From: Symbiodinium kawagutii
Lineage: Eukaryota > Sar > Dinophyceae > Suessiales > Symbiodiniaceae
Assembly: GCA_009767595.1 (NCBI GenBank)
Contig: VSDK01018343.1
Location: 67,033-131,032 of the forward strand
Direction of reading: 5' to 3'
DNA length: 64,000 bases
Shown piece by piece: positions 53,511-64,000 of the stretch. The notes beneath the pieces were generated by a model. That model was not told the origin of the DNA, made no database searches, and was given only the letters and a program-made list of their open reading frames with translations. Numbering within the stretch: the stretch's first letter is position 1; each line of letters starts with the position of its first letter. Made by a program: the position numbers and the translations under genes.

Positions 53511-54097
53511 ATATGATAATTGTTGGTTGCTATCCCTTATTGTGAACCATTTTGATCCCTCCTGCAATCCACTATACCCAAAAATTTCTGATCTGTGCTT
53601 CAGAAACATTAAATGTTAACCATTTCTATGCACCATTAGGCTTGTGCAGGTTGAGCTCTGTAAGTGAAGCTCCAACTTCTATATGGTATGACCCCTGGGG
53701 GCCACCAATGGCAGGGCTCTAGGGGGACAAGGTTGGATGGGGATAGCATGTTTTCATGATGTGCTGCCACGGGTTCAGGAAGACAAACACCAAAATGGTG
53801 TTTAACATAATATTTTCAGAGCATATCAACAATATAAGGTAGACCAAAAACATGTTGTATTGCATCGAAAAAAATGAGGTTATCAAAAAAAGAAGGTGTT
53901 ACTTTGTTGTTGAGATGGGTGGATATATGTTTTTGATCACCTTGGAACATATGATGTTCAAATGTTTTTCTTTATATGAATACATTGGAAGTGGTAATGT
54001 TTAACAAACATGGAGATCAACACATTAAAATTGCAACTCAAAAACTTTACATGTAACATAAAAAAACAACATGTTTGCAGGAAACATTTCAACAAAC
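53511..54097. other. Upstream region of the hAT-like gene
   Basis: AT-rich with acatgttttt words. A tttgcag at 54074-54080 lies 17 bp before the first ATG and could be a spliced-leader acceptor or intron end. Confidence 0.4.
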
Positions 54098-54207
54098 ATG
54101 GATGGGCCGACATCAAATGATGTCTCGGTGCAGCTACGCCGGCTGTTGCAAGTGGCACAACTGGTATCAGATGACGATGGTGCGCGTCTCGTATGTGACC
54201 AAGACAC
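54098..54207 (+). CDS. hAT-like gene, exon 1
   Basis: MDGPTSNDVSVQLRRLLQVA then QLVSDDDGARLVCDQDT. Donor either CTC/GTATGT (54190) or ACAC/GTTACT (54207); the latter keeps frame with exon 2. Confidence 0.5.
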
Positions 54208-57200
54208 GTTACTTGGCTATCCATTGTTGATTGGAATGGGTTGTTGTTGAATTCTAGTTGAAGTTATTCTCTCTCATTGCATTCTACTACAACTCAGGCT
54301 GGTGAGGTTGATATCCGACGATGAGACATCGAGGAGACGATTGGCAAGAAGTTTGTCAGCAAAATCAGATGATGAGGCCAAATCCACAAAATGGTTGACA
54401 TTGTTTATGCTTTGTTTTGCATCCTTATTTGTCAAAAAAATGGAATGTTAGTGATCAGCATTGTTTGTTGTTATGTTGTTTTAATTTCATGGTTGATGGT
54501 TGTGATTGGGTTGCCATGGGTTGTAATGTTTGTTTGGCCATTTGTCATGTGTGTTGACTTGTTATAATATCTATATTTTTTCTTTTCTATTAATGTGTCT
54601 TGACAACATGATTTGTTAACATAGTTTAAACCGATTGACTGATTAGTGATGGCCGGCTGTTAAACTAGTGCTTTGATCCACTTCAATATGATTGTTTTTT
54701 GTTTAAATTCACTAATGATTTATGGTTGTCATTACAATGTATATGGATGCCCTGAGAGGTACATGCAATTGACCGAAACAATATGTACAACATCTTGTAC
54801 ATCGTCCGAACACTGGCACACAGTGGACAAGTTGTTACTGGACCCGTTGCACAGAACTGGGAGACTATAGTTCAGAATGAGATGATCAGACGTATTCAGA
54901 AAGCCACTGGCGATGCAAATGCACGTTACTCTCCTTCACTGCCTTCATCATCATCATCATCATTGCCACATAATATGTTTGGGGGTCTGAGCCAGAGTCA
55001 GACTACAGATTCTGAAGACATGGACATGGCTGAGACAAATTCATTGATATCAGATGGTCATTCTGTTGCAGCCACAGCTACAACATCTTCTGCACCAGCG
55101 TCAATCGCAATGCAGAGTGGAGGTTTTTCAGCCGCTGGGGTCAACATTCCAATTGATTTCGGTGATGGTGATGTTCATATGGCTACTACTACAACTGCTA
55201 CTACTGGTTTCAACCAGCCTATTCTCATTGATGGCCTGAACGATGAAGGCATGGTCACAGCTTCAGCCATTCATGATGACTCGCAGATGCAAATACAGAT
55301 CTTCAATCCACCAAAGTTGACACAGACGAAACTCAGAGAACTCACTGCGCTGGCCAAACAAACTTTTTCTTATCAAAAACAATTCTTGGACTCTTTGTCT
55401 CGGGACCAAAGGAAGCTATTTGGGCATTGGTTTTTGCAGTTGGCTTGTATTCAGAAAAAAGAAGAATCACTGATGTCGGTTCGGAAGTTGTTGAAAACCA
55501 AAGGCCAACAAGTTCGACGTTTAAGTCAACAATTAGTGAACAAAAAAGAGGAGTTGAGAATCCAGAAATATGGTCAACCTGGTTCCTTGGACGTGGTTCG
55601 GCGTGGATGGCGGCTAACTTGGAAGACAAGCGTGACACTTGGCTTGCGAAAGCTTATGTGTGTGATATCAGCAAATGCTTTCCCAATTGCTAGCTTGATA
55701 GATGTCTCTAGGTGGTCGATTGTTCGCTGCGAAATTATTGCATGGGCAGTTCTGATTGGGCGAACAATGGCTTGGTTTAGAACTACGATGGACCTGATCA
55801 AGTTTGTTTGCCATCACTTGCAACAGAACCCGGATCTGTCGTTTGATATTGTTCCTGCATCTACAGTGCGTGATGAAGAGGATGATGACGATGGTACGGT
55901 GAATGCACAACATGTTCAAATACCAACCCAAGCTGACGCAATAAGAGAGAACTTCAAACTTCCATCGGGATCAGCATTGATTCAATCACTACAAGTCAAA
56001 CCGACAGCAGCTGATTTGACATGGACTGGCACTGTTGGCTCAACAATGTGGAGCGGCGATGCAACAAACAGTTCAATCTGGAAGCGACAGAAGCTTCAAG
56101 GTATTGAAATCCGGACAAACCTTTTGGTGGATCGACATGCACTGGGTTCTCAATCATACGATGCAGCGTTCCGAATCATGCAGTGTATGTCCCGTGGCTC
56201 TTTCAGATGTGATATATGTATGTTCTATGGTATCTTTTGTTTAGGTTCAGGTTGCCACATTGTTTTTGTGGGGGTGTTTCCTTTGAGTTGTATGATGATG
56301 TTTCTGTTTCAGGTTGGTGTTTATTTTATTTCCATTTCATATTCTGAATCGTCAATTGTACATTCACACCTGTACAGTCCACAGTTGGCCCAACTACCAT
56401 TGGGATATCATCATTGATTTGTGAGCTGTGGGTCTGTGGGTCATGTGAGTAGTGGTCCGGTGGGTTGTGTGAGTTGTGTGATAGTCTGTTTGCAGGTGTT
56501 GACGCTCAGGACTGGAACTGAAATGAACATGTCAAACACTAGTGGGAATATGGGGCAAACATTGGGTAAAATACAAACCAATATTATTCAATTGAGGTTC
56601 ATTTGCGTGTTACACATTTCATTTCGCAATCATCCATCAGAATCATCTCACTACCGATCGTTGTTCATTGTCAGTGATTGCGATTGCCTGATGTGATGTG
56701 CCAATCGAAGGTCGGACCTACAAGTCACTGATGGATCTGCCGCGGTCAACATGTCAATCATCCTGAAACAATTTGCTCTTCTTGGTGTTCCTTCCTGGAT
56801 TGATCTAGCAGAAGCAACCCAGTTGCTCGTCATAAGTGATTTGTGTCTTCTGTGGCGAAATAAACATATGGACTTTCTGGTGTTATTGTTGACTCGTTGC
56901 TTATTATGAATCAATGTTAGTTAATGAGCCATTGGTCCACCAATTCAAAACACAAGTTGGGTAATTGAAAAGAACAAATCATGAACTTTACAGCCTTCAC
57001 TGCCAGATGAGGTAGCGATATCATCACTGTCATCAGTGATGCAACATCGATACATCGATCATATTTTTTTCCACCGGGCACGATATCTGGCTACATGCCT
57101 GACTATTGACTAGAGACCATGCAGTGGCAATCTTATTTGCCATCGCAGTCACAGCCACAGCCTGACATGGGCTGGCACTTGTGTGACAACTGTCACAACG

Positions 57201-58689
57201 CCAAGGTGCAGCGAATTGAATGAGTGCTACTTGCACATATTCTTCAACGTCTCTGACTCTGGGTCTGACCAAGCTGCTATGAGGGGTTCAATCAGGACTT
57301 TGTTTGCTAAGCGATCAGATTACAAACACATGCTGTTCTTGTGCCTTGGATGTTTGAAGCATCAATATCACCTGATTGCCGGAGGGCAATTAAAACTGAC
57401 TGATTTGCTTCTTCGTCTGGCTGGGAAAGAGGTGAAATATTTTGGATCACTTGCCACCCTCTCACATACTTGGCGAGCTTATTTGACTCGGATGAGAACG
57501 ACATGGACCAAACTTCATGAAGGTACGGCGACGGAACGCAACAAGAACATCGTCTTTAAGACACCTCCTCTAGCCATATCGTCACGATGGGGCTCCATCG
57601 ATGGAAACTGGGATGATGTTTCATGATTCATCATATGTATTCTTTGTTTGTTTGATACCTGTCTGGTTAGGTTAGCTTAGCCTCAGGTCAGGTTAGCCAA
57701 TCTGATCTATGTCACTCTATGCATTACTGTATTCTATGAGTCTGAGTCTATGAACTATGTTTTGTTTGACCATCTATTGACCATCTATGAACCACGTAAC
57801 CATGTTGATCGTGTTGTCATTCGACACCACATCCCCGCATCACCACATCACCGCATCATCACGTCATCATCACAATCATCACATCAGAATCATCACATCA
57901 CCACATCATAATCATATAAAAGCATAATCATCATCAAATCAACTGTGGATTACCGGATTACCTTGATGTGCCAAACAATTTTGAGGAGCTGAGCAATTCT
58001 ACATTGATTCTGGTGTGCAACACGTCTCTCAACTGTTCATCGCTACATTTGAATGTGATGATGGACCACCTGTGGATGCCATAGAGGATGACCATACTGA
58101 GAAGACACAGCGCGATGCCCTAGATGAACTTGCGGTGGATGAAGCCAAAGCATACAAAGACAAAATCACCAAATATATAAGGAATGCACTGAGAGCTGTG
58201 AAAGAACCTTTGTTCTTCGCATTCATGCTGACTGGTCACAAGTGCAGGGAACCATTGCTACACCATTACAGATTTCTGTGCAAGAAGCTCACGCCAACGT
58301 CGATGCACGTTGTTGATCTGGTGACATCTCACTTGGATCTGATCTGTTCCGAGTTCAACGATCTATTGGTTTCATTCTGTGAATGGACAAACAATATTTT
58401 GGAAACTGTTCACAGCATTACAACGTGCACTGTGATGGATGAAGCCGACAGCACAGCCCTCATTTGGTCAAGTTTGGCGATTCTCCTCCACAACGCAGCG
58501 TGTTTTCACCGGCGGGTTGTGATGCCCTTTGGAAGGTGCGATTTAGAATGAATGCCAAGTCTCATTCGAACACTCAGCCGTTCAATGAATGGCTGAGTGT
58601 TTGATTGAGTCTTGGCAACATCGGGATATTCAGTATTCAGATAAGATATATATAGTAAGATACAAATCATCGTCATCAGGCATCATCAT

Positions 58690-58721
<32 letters not shown>

Positions 58722-58740
58722 TCGTCATCAGTCATCAGGC

Positions 58741-58771
<31 letters not shown>

Positions 58772-58807
58772 CCATCATCAATTATCACCATCATCAATCA
58801 TCACATC

Positions 58808-58841
<34 letters not shown>

Positions 58842-60489
58842 TCATAACTATCCAGAACTATCGTTTCAATAAACATGTTTACTTTCATGATCATGGTTCG
58901 ATTTACGTAATACATCAACATGTGTTTTGATTTTGGAATCCAACATATTATGCTGCGCAGCCGGTCATGATGTCATGTCTAAATGAGTGGACTCAGTGGA
59001 CCCAGTGGACTCATGTTATATTCATCATTCTTGCCAAAGCCATCAAATCAAACCAAAATAAAACACATCATTATATCATTTTACAAACACAAATTTATTT
59101 TTACTCATGAAGTGCAGTAAGTATAGACACGATTGTTTTGGCTGTCATAATTCACAATACTTTGCTTGGGACATGAAAATGAATCCATGTTCGAATGTTT
59201 CAACTATCACAATTCCAGTAAGTAGGTTGGTCCCTTTCAATGTCACTGTGTGGCTGTCACCATCACCGTCGCGCAGTGTCAAACCGCCTTGAGGTGGCCG
59301 TGGAAATTGTTCAACCTGATGAAAGCACCATTGCAGAGTGCTTCCAGGGAGCGAATTGCTGTTGCTCAGCTGTTGTTGGATCAACCCGATGATTCATTGG
59401 AACATTTTTCAATGCGTGTCCGGGAACTATGCAGGAATGATTTACTGTATGTCCAACGAACAGGCATTTTACCACTTGGTAGCAAGCTTCACGCAATCCT
59501 CAGTGCTGTGGCCATCAACTGCAAATTAGATTCTGGATCATTGGAAAGTTTAAATTCGATGATAAAATCGAACATAGCACTTGCCAACAACCGATTGGGT
59601 TTGGAGCTCTTAAGCTCACGGGTGAACTCTCGGAAAACCTGTTCATTGCTGACTCATGGTTCCACAAAACTCAAAGATGTGCGTCCTGTTCTTGAAGAAC
59701 TATGCAAGTCGGCAATGTTGCATCAAGGGTCAGAAGCCCCGATTTTGGCAGACATGTACAGATGGACTCCACCACAGCCTGTGGATATGATGAAAAGCTT
59801 ACCACACTTATACGATCCCAGTCTGTCTCTTTCCAAACAACAAAAGTGGGCCGTTGGATACCATCGAAAGCTGATGAAATCTTTGAAGCGATCGAACAAG
59901 GATATGATCATTACTCGTGCGTGCTTGGCATTCCAAACACAGGGTTCACAGCACAACGGTGAGAAATTGCATCTTCACATGATTGCTGAGCTATCCGGCA
60001 GAACGTGTCAATTGGCAAAGCTTGTCCATCGTGCCTCGGGTTCTGGTGAATCTACAACATCAGAGTTGCATATGCCCCTCACATTTGCAAGTGCAGTCGA
60101 TGTGCTTGCTGATTTCTATGATGGTTTACATGCTGGAACTGACCTCCGTCAAAGATCAACCGTTCGGGTTTACCTAATGGAGCTGCAATTCGCAACCAAC
60201 CATGATGGCAGTTTGACCAACCCAGTTTCATTCAAAACAATTGCTGGGTCAGAGAATGAGTTGTTCCAAATGCGTTACCGTAAGCAATACGAACGAAAGA
60301 AACAAACTTCTGGTGGACATGACGGAGAAACTCAAGCAGCTATTGGAGATCTGGACATGGACGACAATGACGATGCTGATTCTGATGCCGCTGATCAACG
60401 TGAAGTGTACTTGCAAGAAGCTTTGTTGCCAAGATGAAATTAATGTTGGCACTGTGTTGTGCTGATATGATGTGATGAGATGGGATGCC

Positions 60490-60545
<56 letters not shown>

Positions 60546-62576
60546 CATGTCACACCTAACTTGTCTAATATCTACGTGTTTAATGATTTAATGATTTAAT
60601 GATGTACAAATCAGTCGCTACTTGATATATTTTGAACAATTGTTTTTGCATAACCTCAGCCTCAAAGTTGAAGTTGGTTGATGTTGTCAGGTCAAGTCAG
60701 GCAAATATGTTTTAGGTTTGCTAGTCGCTTGTGCAATTATTTTCAAACTTGTTTGATTATCGAATATCAAGTGTTAGTGGTGGGTTAGCCGATCTCAATT
60801 TGTGTTGCTGTCATCAAATGGTCAGATGGTCCCATGGTCACATCAACACAGGTTACGTGGAGATGTGGCTGATGATGGTGATTCTGACGACGACATGGAC
60901 ATGGAATTATTACCCGAAGATTTGAAACATGAATTGGAAGAACTTGAACAGTTGAATCACAGTTTTGTGGCAGCGGCTGCTGAGCGACAACAAGAGGAAG
61001 GTTTTGTTGAAAACCCTAGCGACAACATGGCTGAAAATGACACGGTGAACACATCTTCTTTTGTTGATGAAATGGGGGAACAGCTACTAGAAGAATTCCA
61101 AAACCGGCATTCAAGTCGCTCCTCCAATCGACCGGAATCACCGCAAGCGGCGAGTTCAAGTGCAAGGTGTCCGAAGGCTCACTCCAGTAGAAACACTAGA
61201 ACCTCTATTTGACGATGTTCAAACGTTTAATCATGATAGTTGATTGAATTGTTTGTTGATTCATTGTTTTGGTGAACAAGTATCATAATCCAAAATGATT
61301 TGTATAAGACGGTTAAGTTTCAATTGTTTGTGATTGTTTTACATTTCACTTGTGAACTTGTGAGCGATCCAGATCAGATGACAGATAGTTCTCGAGCTGT
61401 CAGGCTGTCAGAGTACCAAAGACCAAACGCCCAAAGACCTGAATCATATTGTTTTGGGGATCAGTAATGGGGAATATTTAGTCTTAGTTATTGTTAAGTT
61501 ATTGTTATTGCGAGTTTGCTTGCATTATTTGTATGTATGCAAGATGCACTAACTACATACTACATACCGCTGCAAAAAAAAGTCAAACCATCACCACACC
61601 ACTACTACTACAGCTGCTACCACCATTGCTACCGCTACCACTGCTACTACTACTGACTACTGCTCCCAATGTTGATATAATCGTGATTCCCAATGACAAA
61701 TACAAATGACAAATAAGAATATTATGGACTCTATCAACCATTGAAGTCAACAACCAACAACTAAATATTTGTCATTTATCATCGATGTGTTGCCTATTTG
61801 TCTCACCATGCGCTATGGCTATCACCTATCACTTATCATCAACCCTTTACATGCTGTCGTTGTCAAATCTCACTTCCCCTGAGGTGACATTGTCATTGTC
61901 ATCCAAGAACACTGCTCTGGCATCGTGGTCAGATGCTGTTCGGAAATCTGTGGAAGCTATCCAAAGCCTTGTCAATGATCACTCGTACAAGATCTATGAC
62001 AACACATCAGTGGATGGATGTTTGACGGTTCAATCATCACTGGTTATTTACCAACGTAGCGAAGCTGACACGACTGGGACTGAGGCGGTATTTGTGACAT
62101 GGACAAAACCGTTCAAGAATCTTGAGGGAAGAGTTCTTTCACTTGACGATGGAAACAATATCATATATCCGTCACATTTCGTTGCTTCCAAGATCAATTT
62201 CCAAAAATCCTTCATGGTCTTACCACAAGTTGGCGCTCGTGTTCGGAAACAAGCTCGTGAACACATTGCTGACTGGATTATACGATTGAGGGATATGTAC
62301 AACGTGTCTGCCGATAAGGGTTTTGTGCATGACTTCTCTCTGTCGTCTAAGTGCACGGCATGCATCTTTCACTGTGGTGATGCAGCGCCAGCAGATCCAG
62401 CCTTGGAGATGGGACTGCGCCAGTGCGCTCTATGCTTGTTGTGTTTTCATCCTGACTGTTCCCAACAGATGGTGGATGCACTACCGGCGTATCAAGCAGC
62501 ACACCCTATGCAAACAATGTCTGAGCTGGATGTCGATGCTATGGATATTCCCTTTGCCTTGCTGTTCAGGGCTTAG
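54098..62576 (+). CDS. Large multi-exon protein, hAT-transposase-like core, zinc-binding C-terminus
   Basis: At least nine plus-strand blocks with one protein style: short N-terminal exons with repeated (L/I)(V/I)SDD(D/E); a long exon with Ser-rich and acidic stretches; a core with DSGSDQ, CLKHQYHLI, HTWRAYL and RWGSI; a helical block; a block with SLESLNSMIKS and a basic/acidic tail; an acidic block; and a C-terminal block ending in a Cys/His cluster. In hAT transposases D, then C..H.LnL, then a late E-containing dimer region occur in this order, so I infer a hAT-related RNase-H-like origin. I recall similar long proteins of unknown function, in many copies, from Symbiodiniaceae. No terminal repeats or target duplication were found, and it has introns, so it may be a host gene derived from a transposon. 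Exon joins are not fully resolved. Confidence 0.65.
54298..54392 (+). CDS. hAT-like gene, exon 2
   Basis: LVRLISDDETSRRRLARSLS then AKSDDEAKSTK. Acceptor actcag, donor TG/GTTGAC. LVRLISDDE echoes QLVSDDD of exon 1. Confidence 0.5.
54783..56200 (+). CDS. hAT-like gene, long exon
   Basis: Open from 54783 to a stop at 56417. Likely coding from about 54850 (NWETIVQNEMIRRIQKATGD) to about 56200 (YDAAFRIMQCMSRG); beyond that the frame turns hydrophobic and intron-like (GIFCLGSGCHIVFVGVF). Contains a Ser run, a Met/Asp-rich acidic patch (SEDMDMAET), a coiled-coil-like stretch (RRLSQQLVNKKEELRIQKYG) and WTGTVGSTMWSGDATNSSIW. Between 55427 and 55693 a second plus frame is also protein-like (ENPEIWSTWFLGRGSAWMAA), so the reading may switch there through an unseen intron or frameshift. 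Confidence 0.6.
56713..56830 (+). CDS. hAT-like gene, exon with VPSWIDLAEA
   Basis: TDGSAAVNMSIILKQFALLG then VPSWIDLAEATQ in an otherwise stop-rich region; acceptor cgaag/GTCGGACC. The frame stops at about 56908 in sequence that is no longer protein-like. An extra short block (VLTLRTGTEMNMSNTSGNMG, after acceptor gtttgcag) lies at 56499-56560. Confidence 0.45.
57216..57613 (+). CDS. hAT-like gene, catalytic-core-like exon
   Basis: YLHIFFNVSDSGSDQAAMRG, LFLCLGCLKHQYHLIAGGQL, YFGSLATLSHTWRAYLTRMR and AISSRWGSIDGNWDD. D of DSGSD and the C..H.Y.LI box are placed as in hAT RNase-H folds. Left border inferred from loss of coding character; right border at a possible GTTTCA donor. Confidence 0.65.
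57627..57985. other. Intron with atcacatca repeats
   Basis: Short-period repeats ggtcaggttag and catcacatca; stop-rich in all frames. Confidence 0.6.
57992..58520 (+). CDS. hAT-like gene, helical exon
   Basis: EQFYIDSGVQHVSQLFIATF, then QRDALDELAVDEAKAYKDKI, FAFMLTGHKCREPLLHHYRF, LDLICSEFNDLLVSFCEWTN. Ends near HRR before GTTGTG. All-helical, acidic then mixed. Confidence 0.65.
58660..58852. repeat. (CAT)/(CAC) microsatellites in intron
   Basis: Several runs of cat and cac with cgtcatca interruptions, inside the intron after the helical exon. Confidence 0.9.
59310..60437 (+). CDS. hAT-like gene, exon with SLESLNSMIKS
   Basis: Open to a stop at 60435-60437; the coding look starts near SASRERIAVAQLLLDQPDDS. 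Contains DSGSLESLNSMIKSNIALAN then NRLGLELLSSRVNSRK (resembling the late glutamate/dimerisation part of hAT proteins), LSLSKQQKWAVGYHRKLMKS and a tail KKQTSGGHDGETQAAIGDLD with an Asp run. The last ten codons may be intron if a donor lies before the Asp run. Confidence 0.7.
   Translation, partial: FNLMKAPLQSASRERIAVAQLLLDQPDDSLEHFSMRVRELCRNDLLYVQRTGILPLGSKLHAILSAVAINCKLDSGSLESLNSMIKSNIALANNRLGLELLSSRVNSRKTCSLLTHGSTKLKDVRPVLEELCKSAMLHQGSEAPILADMYRWTPPQPVDMMKSLPHLYDPSLSLSKQQKWAVGYHRKLMKSLKRSNKDMIITRACLAFQTQGSQHNGEKLHLHMIAELSGRTCQLAKLVHRASGSGESTTSELHMPLTFASAVDVLADFYDGLHAGTDLRQRSTVRVYLMELQFATNHDGSLTNPVSFKTIAGSENELFQMRYRKQYERKKQTSGGHDGETQAAIGDLDMDDNDDADSDAADQREVYLQEALLPR
60489..60542. repeat. (GAT)n microsatellite
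   Basis: 18 perfect gat units. Confidence 0.98.
60856..61160 (+). CDS. hAT-like gene, acidic exon
   Basis: RLRGDVADDGDSDDDMDMEL, LKHELEELEQLNHSFVAAAA, VDEMGEQLLEEFQNRHSSRS. Acceptor caacacag; donor candidate GCAAG/GTGTCC. Acidic coiled-coil then Ser-rich. Confidence 0.6.
61580..61650. repeat. ctactac/taccac trinucleotide tract
   Basis: Imperfect (CTA/CCA)n run within an intron of the hAT-like gene. Confidence 0.7.
61880..62576 (+). CDS. hAT-like gene, last exon with Cys/His cluster
   Basis: After acceptor ctgag: VTLSLSSKNTALASWSDAVR, EAVFVTWTKPFKNLEGRVLS, VRKQAREHIADWIIRLRDMY, then KCTACIFHCGD and RQCALCLLCFHPDCSQQMVD, stop at 62574-62576. The spacing C-x2-C-x3-C ... C-x2-C-x2-C-x-H-x2-C suggests a RING/PHD-like zinc site. 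Such a C-terminal finger is not part of classical hAT transposases, whose BED finger is N-terminal. Confidence 0.7.
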
Positions 62577-63090
62577 CTAGTTGACTTTGTTGTTACACTG
62601 TATTGTACTGAACTTGATGATTCTTCGATGATGAACTTGTACGTAGTGTTTCATGGTTTAATGGTTAGTGGTCAGTTGACAAAGAACCAATATTCAATAT
62701 GACGGCTGACCCGGCTGACCCAGTTTGATGACAACATACAAAGCACAAAACACAAGTACAAGTGTTTATAATTACTATACTTACCATTGATGTGATGTGA
62801 TGTGATCATCAAATGGTAGATTCAGATACCCAAAGCCATCGCCATAGCCATAGACACACACACACACATCAAACACCAATGCAAATGGATAAACAATAAA
62901 CCTTTCATCAATGTGTCAATTGTCAATGTGATGCGCTCACATATATACACCTATGCAAATATATGGAAAAAGGCAGTTGGCAGTCAGCAGCTGCCTACTT
63001 CACACACACACACTCACATTGCACTTAATTTGTTGTTCAACGATGTAAAGGTATATTCATGTTGCAAATGGCGCAATGCATGGGCATGTT
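62577..63090. other. Downstream intergenic stretch
   Basis: gatgtgatgtgatgtga and (CA)n runs (62853-62868, 63001-63012). No gene. Confidence 0.6.
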
Positions 63091-63129
63091 CATACATACA
63101 TACATACATACATACATACATACATACAT

Positions 63130-63163
<34 letters not shown>

Positions 63164-63180
63164 CGACAGACAGACAGACA
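63091..63180. repeat. (CATA)n then (CAGA)n microsatellite
   Basis: Ten CATA units then about twelve CAGA units with one ccga interruption; open in several frames as repeat peptides only. Confidence 0.98.
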
Positions 63181-63454
63181 AACAATGACAGGTGACAGAC
63201 AGACAGGCATACATACATGCATGTACCGCACTGCACTGCGCCACACTGCAGTGCATTTCACCATGTAATGTTATTCATTGATATAACATAAATAGCCTGT
63301 CAGCCTGTCAGACTATCAGATACATCAGCACTGCGCAGTATCACGTTTCACAGACAACAATTAACAATTCTGAGATGAACCGCTGTAATTATCGGTGCCA
63401 GCGATTCACAGTGGAAACTCTTTCTGACTCATTTTATTCGAGCCTAGGCGAGGG

Positions 63455-63640
63455 ATGAACGATGACGACAACACGATCGAAAACATCTTCAACAACTGGG
63501 ACGAACTGGAGACCGCCGACGCACGACTGGCAACATGTGGCTCTTTGTTTGACGAGTGTCATGATTGCAATGCTGACCACAACAGCTCACAAACTCAGGG
63601 ACATGGACACCAAATCATCAAAGTCGTTATGAATGAATAA
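63455..63640 (+). CDS. Probable first exon of next gene
   Basis: MNDDDNTIENIFNNWDELET then ADARLATCGSLFDECHDCNA and on to a stop at 63640. Acidic, Cys-containing, protein-like from the ATG; a tag at 63445-63447 just upstream could be a spliced-leader acceptor. The likely 3' end is a donor before the stop. Function unknown. Confidence 0.45.
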   Translation: MNDDDNTIENIFNNWDELETADARLATCGSLFDECHDCNADHNSSQTQGHGHQIIKVVMNE

Positions 63641-63775
63641 ATATGTGATGCATTCAACTTCTACAGACTCATATATATATATATATATATTGATAGATAT
63701 ATAAAATAACAATTGATCATAAGTTGCCTACCCTACCGCCTACCACCCCGTCGTGGTCAGTGTTTATGTTTCAAG

Positions 63776-63892
63776 AGTACATGCAACCTTCGGACTGTCC
63801 GAGGCCTGCATTGAAGCATCGGATGACCTCAGATTCGTCGTCGGTGCTGTGCAGGTGTTGTCTTCAGTACATTAAAGCTGGCTGGGACCGTG
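63776..63892 (+). CDS. Probable exon, SDSSSVLCRCCLQY
   Basis: EYMQPSDCPRPALKHRMTSD then SSSVLCRCCLQYIKAGWDRV with donor AG/GTGACA. A Cys-x-Cys-Cys cluster and W suggest a zinc-binding start of the protein begun at 63455. The gene runs off the window. Confidence 0.45.
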
Positions 63893-64000
63893 TGAGGTGA
63901 CACCATAGCACGAGTCTTGTCTATATATGACATTCATGACAGTTTCACGTTCGAACCAACAAACATTCAGCAGCAATTGTCAGGCCTAGGTGATGAGGTG

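Noticed and set aside
54673..54870. Alternative plus frame (TETICTTSCTSSEHWHTVDK) before the long exon
   Set aside because: Ends at a stop inside sequence that reads better in the main frame; could be part of an exon border but unsupported.
54098..62576. Complete autonomous DNA transposon
   Set aside because: No terminal inverted repeats or target duplication found at either side, and the gene seems spliced.
62913..63268. Thr/His and Asp/Arg/Gln repeat frames, and the Cys/Val minus frames
   Set aside because: Caused by CATA and CAGA microsatellites.

Overview
This window looks like nuclear DNA of a dinoflagellate, most likely Symbiodiniaceae-like. (1) It has very low coding density, with short GC-rich exon islands in AT-rich, repeat-packed DNA. 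(2) Introns inferred from a conserved gene use GC-AG and GA-AG boundaries as well as GT-AG, a known dinoflagellate trait. (3) It carries an intronless ORF fusing a ubiquitin-like N-terminus to RCC1-like repeats (FAAILADGSVVTWG), a family I associate with Symbiodinium genomes. Species and linkage cannot be proved by eye. There is one assembly gap (N at 17218-17315) next to a 21-base C run.

Layout. 1-9 kb: repeats and doubtful coding islands. 9.5-10.7 kb (minus): a BTB-BACK gene copy with a frameshift and a small palindromic element at its 5' end. 11.3-25.9 kb (minus): a heavily split gene for origin recognition complex subunit 1 (ORC1). I could place the pre-Walker, Walker A, VNAM, LYQIFDL, ANTMDLPERLLPRVAS, SRIGVRRVSF, GDARKALQ and C-terminal winged-helix pieces with codon-compatible splice sites. 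The Walker B exon was not found and may lie in the gap. One winged-helix-like exon lies out of order at 17.9 kb. 34-40 kb (minus): short exons resembling a BAH domain, possibly the 5' part of the same ORC1 gene, which would then span about 29 kb and contain the intronless RCC1-like gene (31.7-32.8 kb). 44.9-51 kb: scattered single exons on both strands, including an N-terminal exon whose splice donor lies inside a repeat terminus and a signal-peptide exon.

54.1-62.6 kb (plus): a multi-exon gene for a large protein with an N-terminal low-complexity region, a core with hAT-transposase-like features (DSGSDQ, CLKHQYHLI, WGSI, SLESLNSMIKS), an acidic region and a C-terminal Cys/His zinc-binding segment. 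It resembles dinoflagellate-expanded proteins of unknown function, and I know no assigned role. 63.4-64 kb begins another plus-strand gene.

The noncoding space of 1-53.5 kb is crowded with small inverted-repeat (MITE-like) elements, here called families A (TGGCTATGGGTCAA ends), B (TTTCTCAAAATAGGGGACCCC-like ends), C (CTGGTTGGTGGTTTCAA ends) and D. None was seen to the right of 53.5 kb. Ends of families A and C carry GT/AG in splice-like positions and several abut exon borders, so they may act as intron-forming (introner-like) elements.
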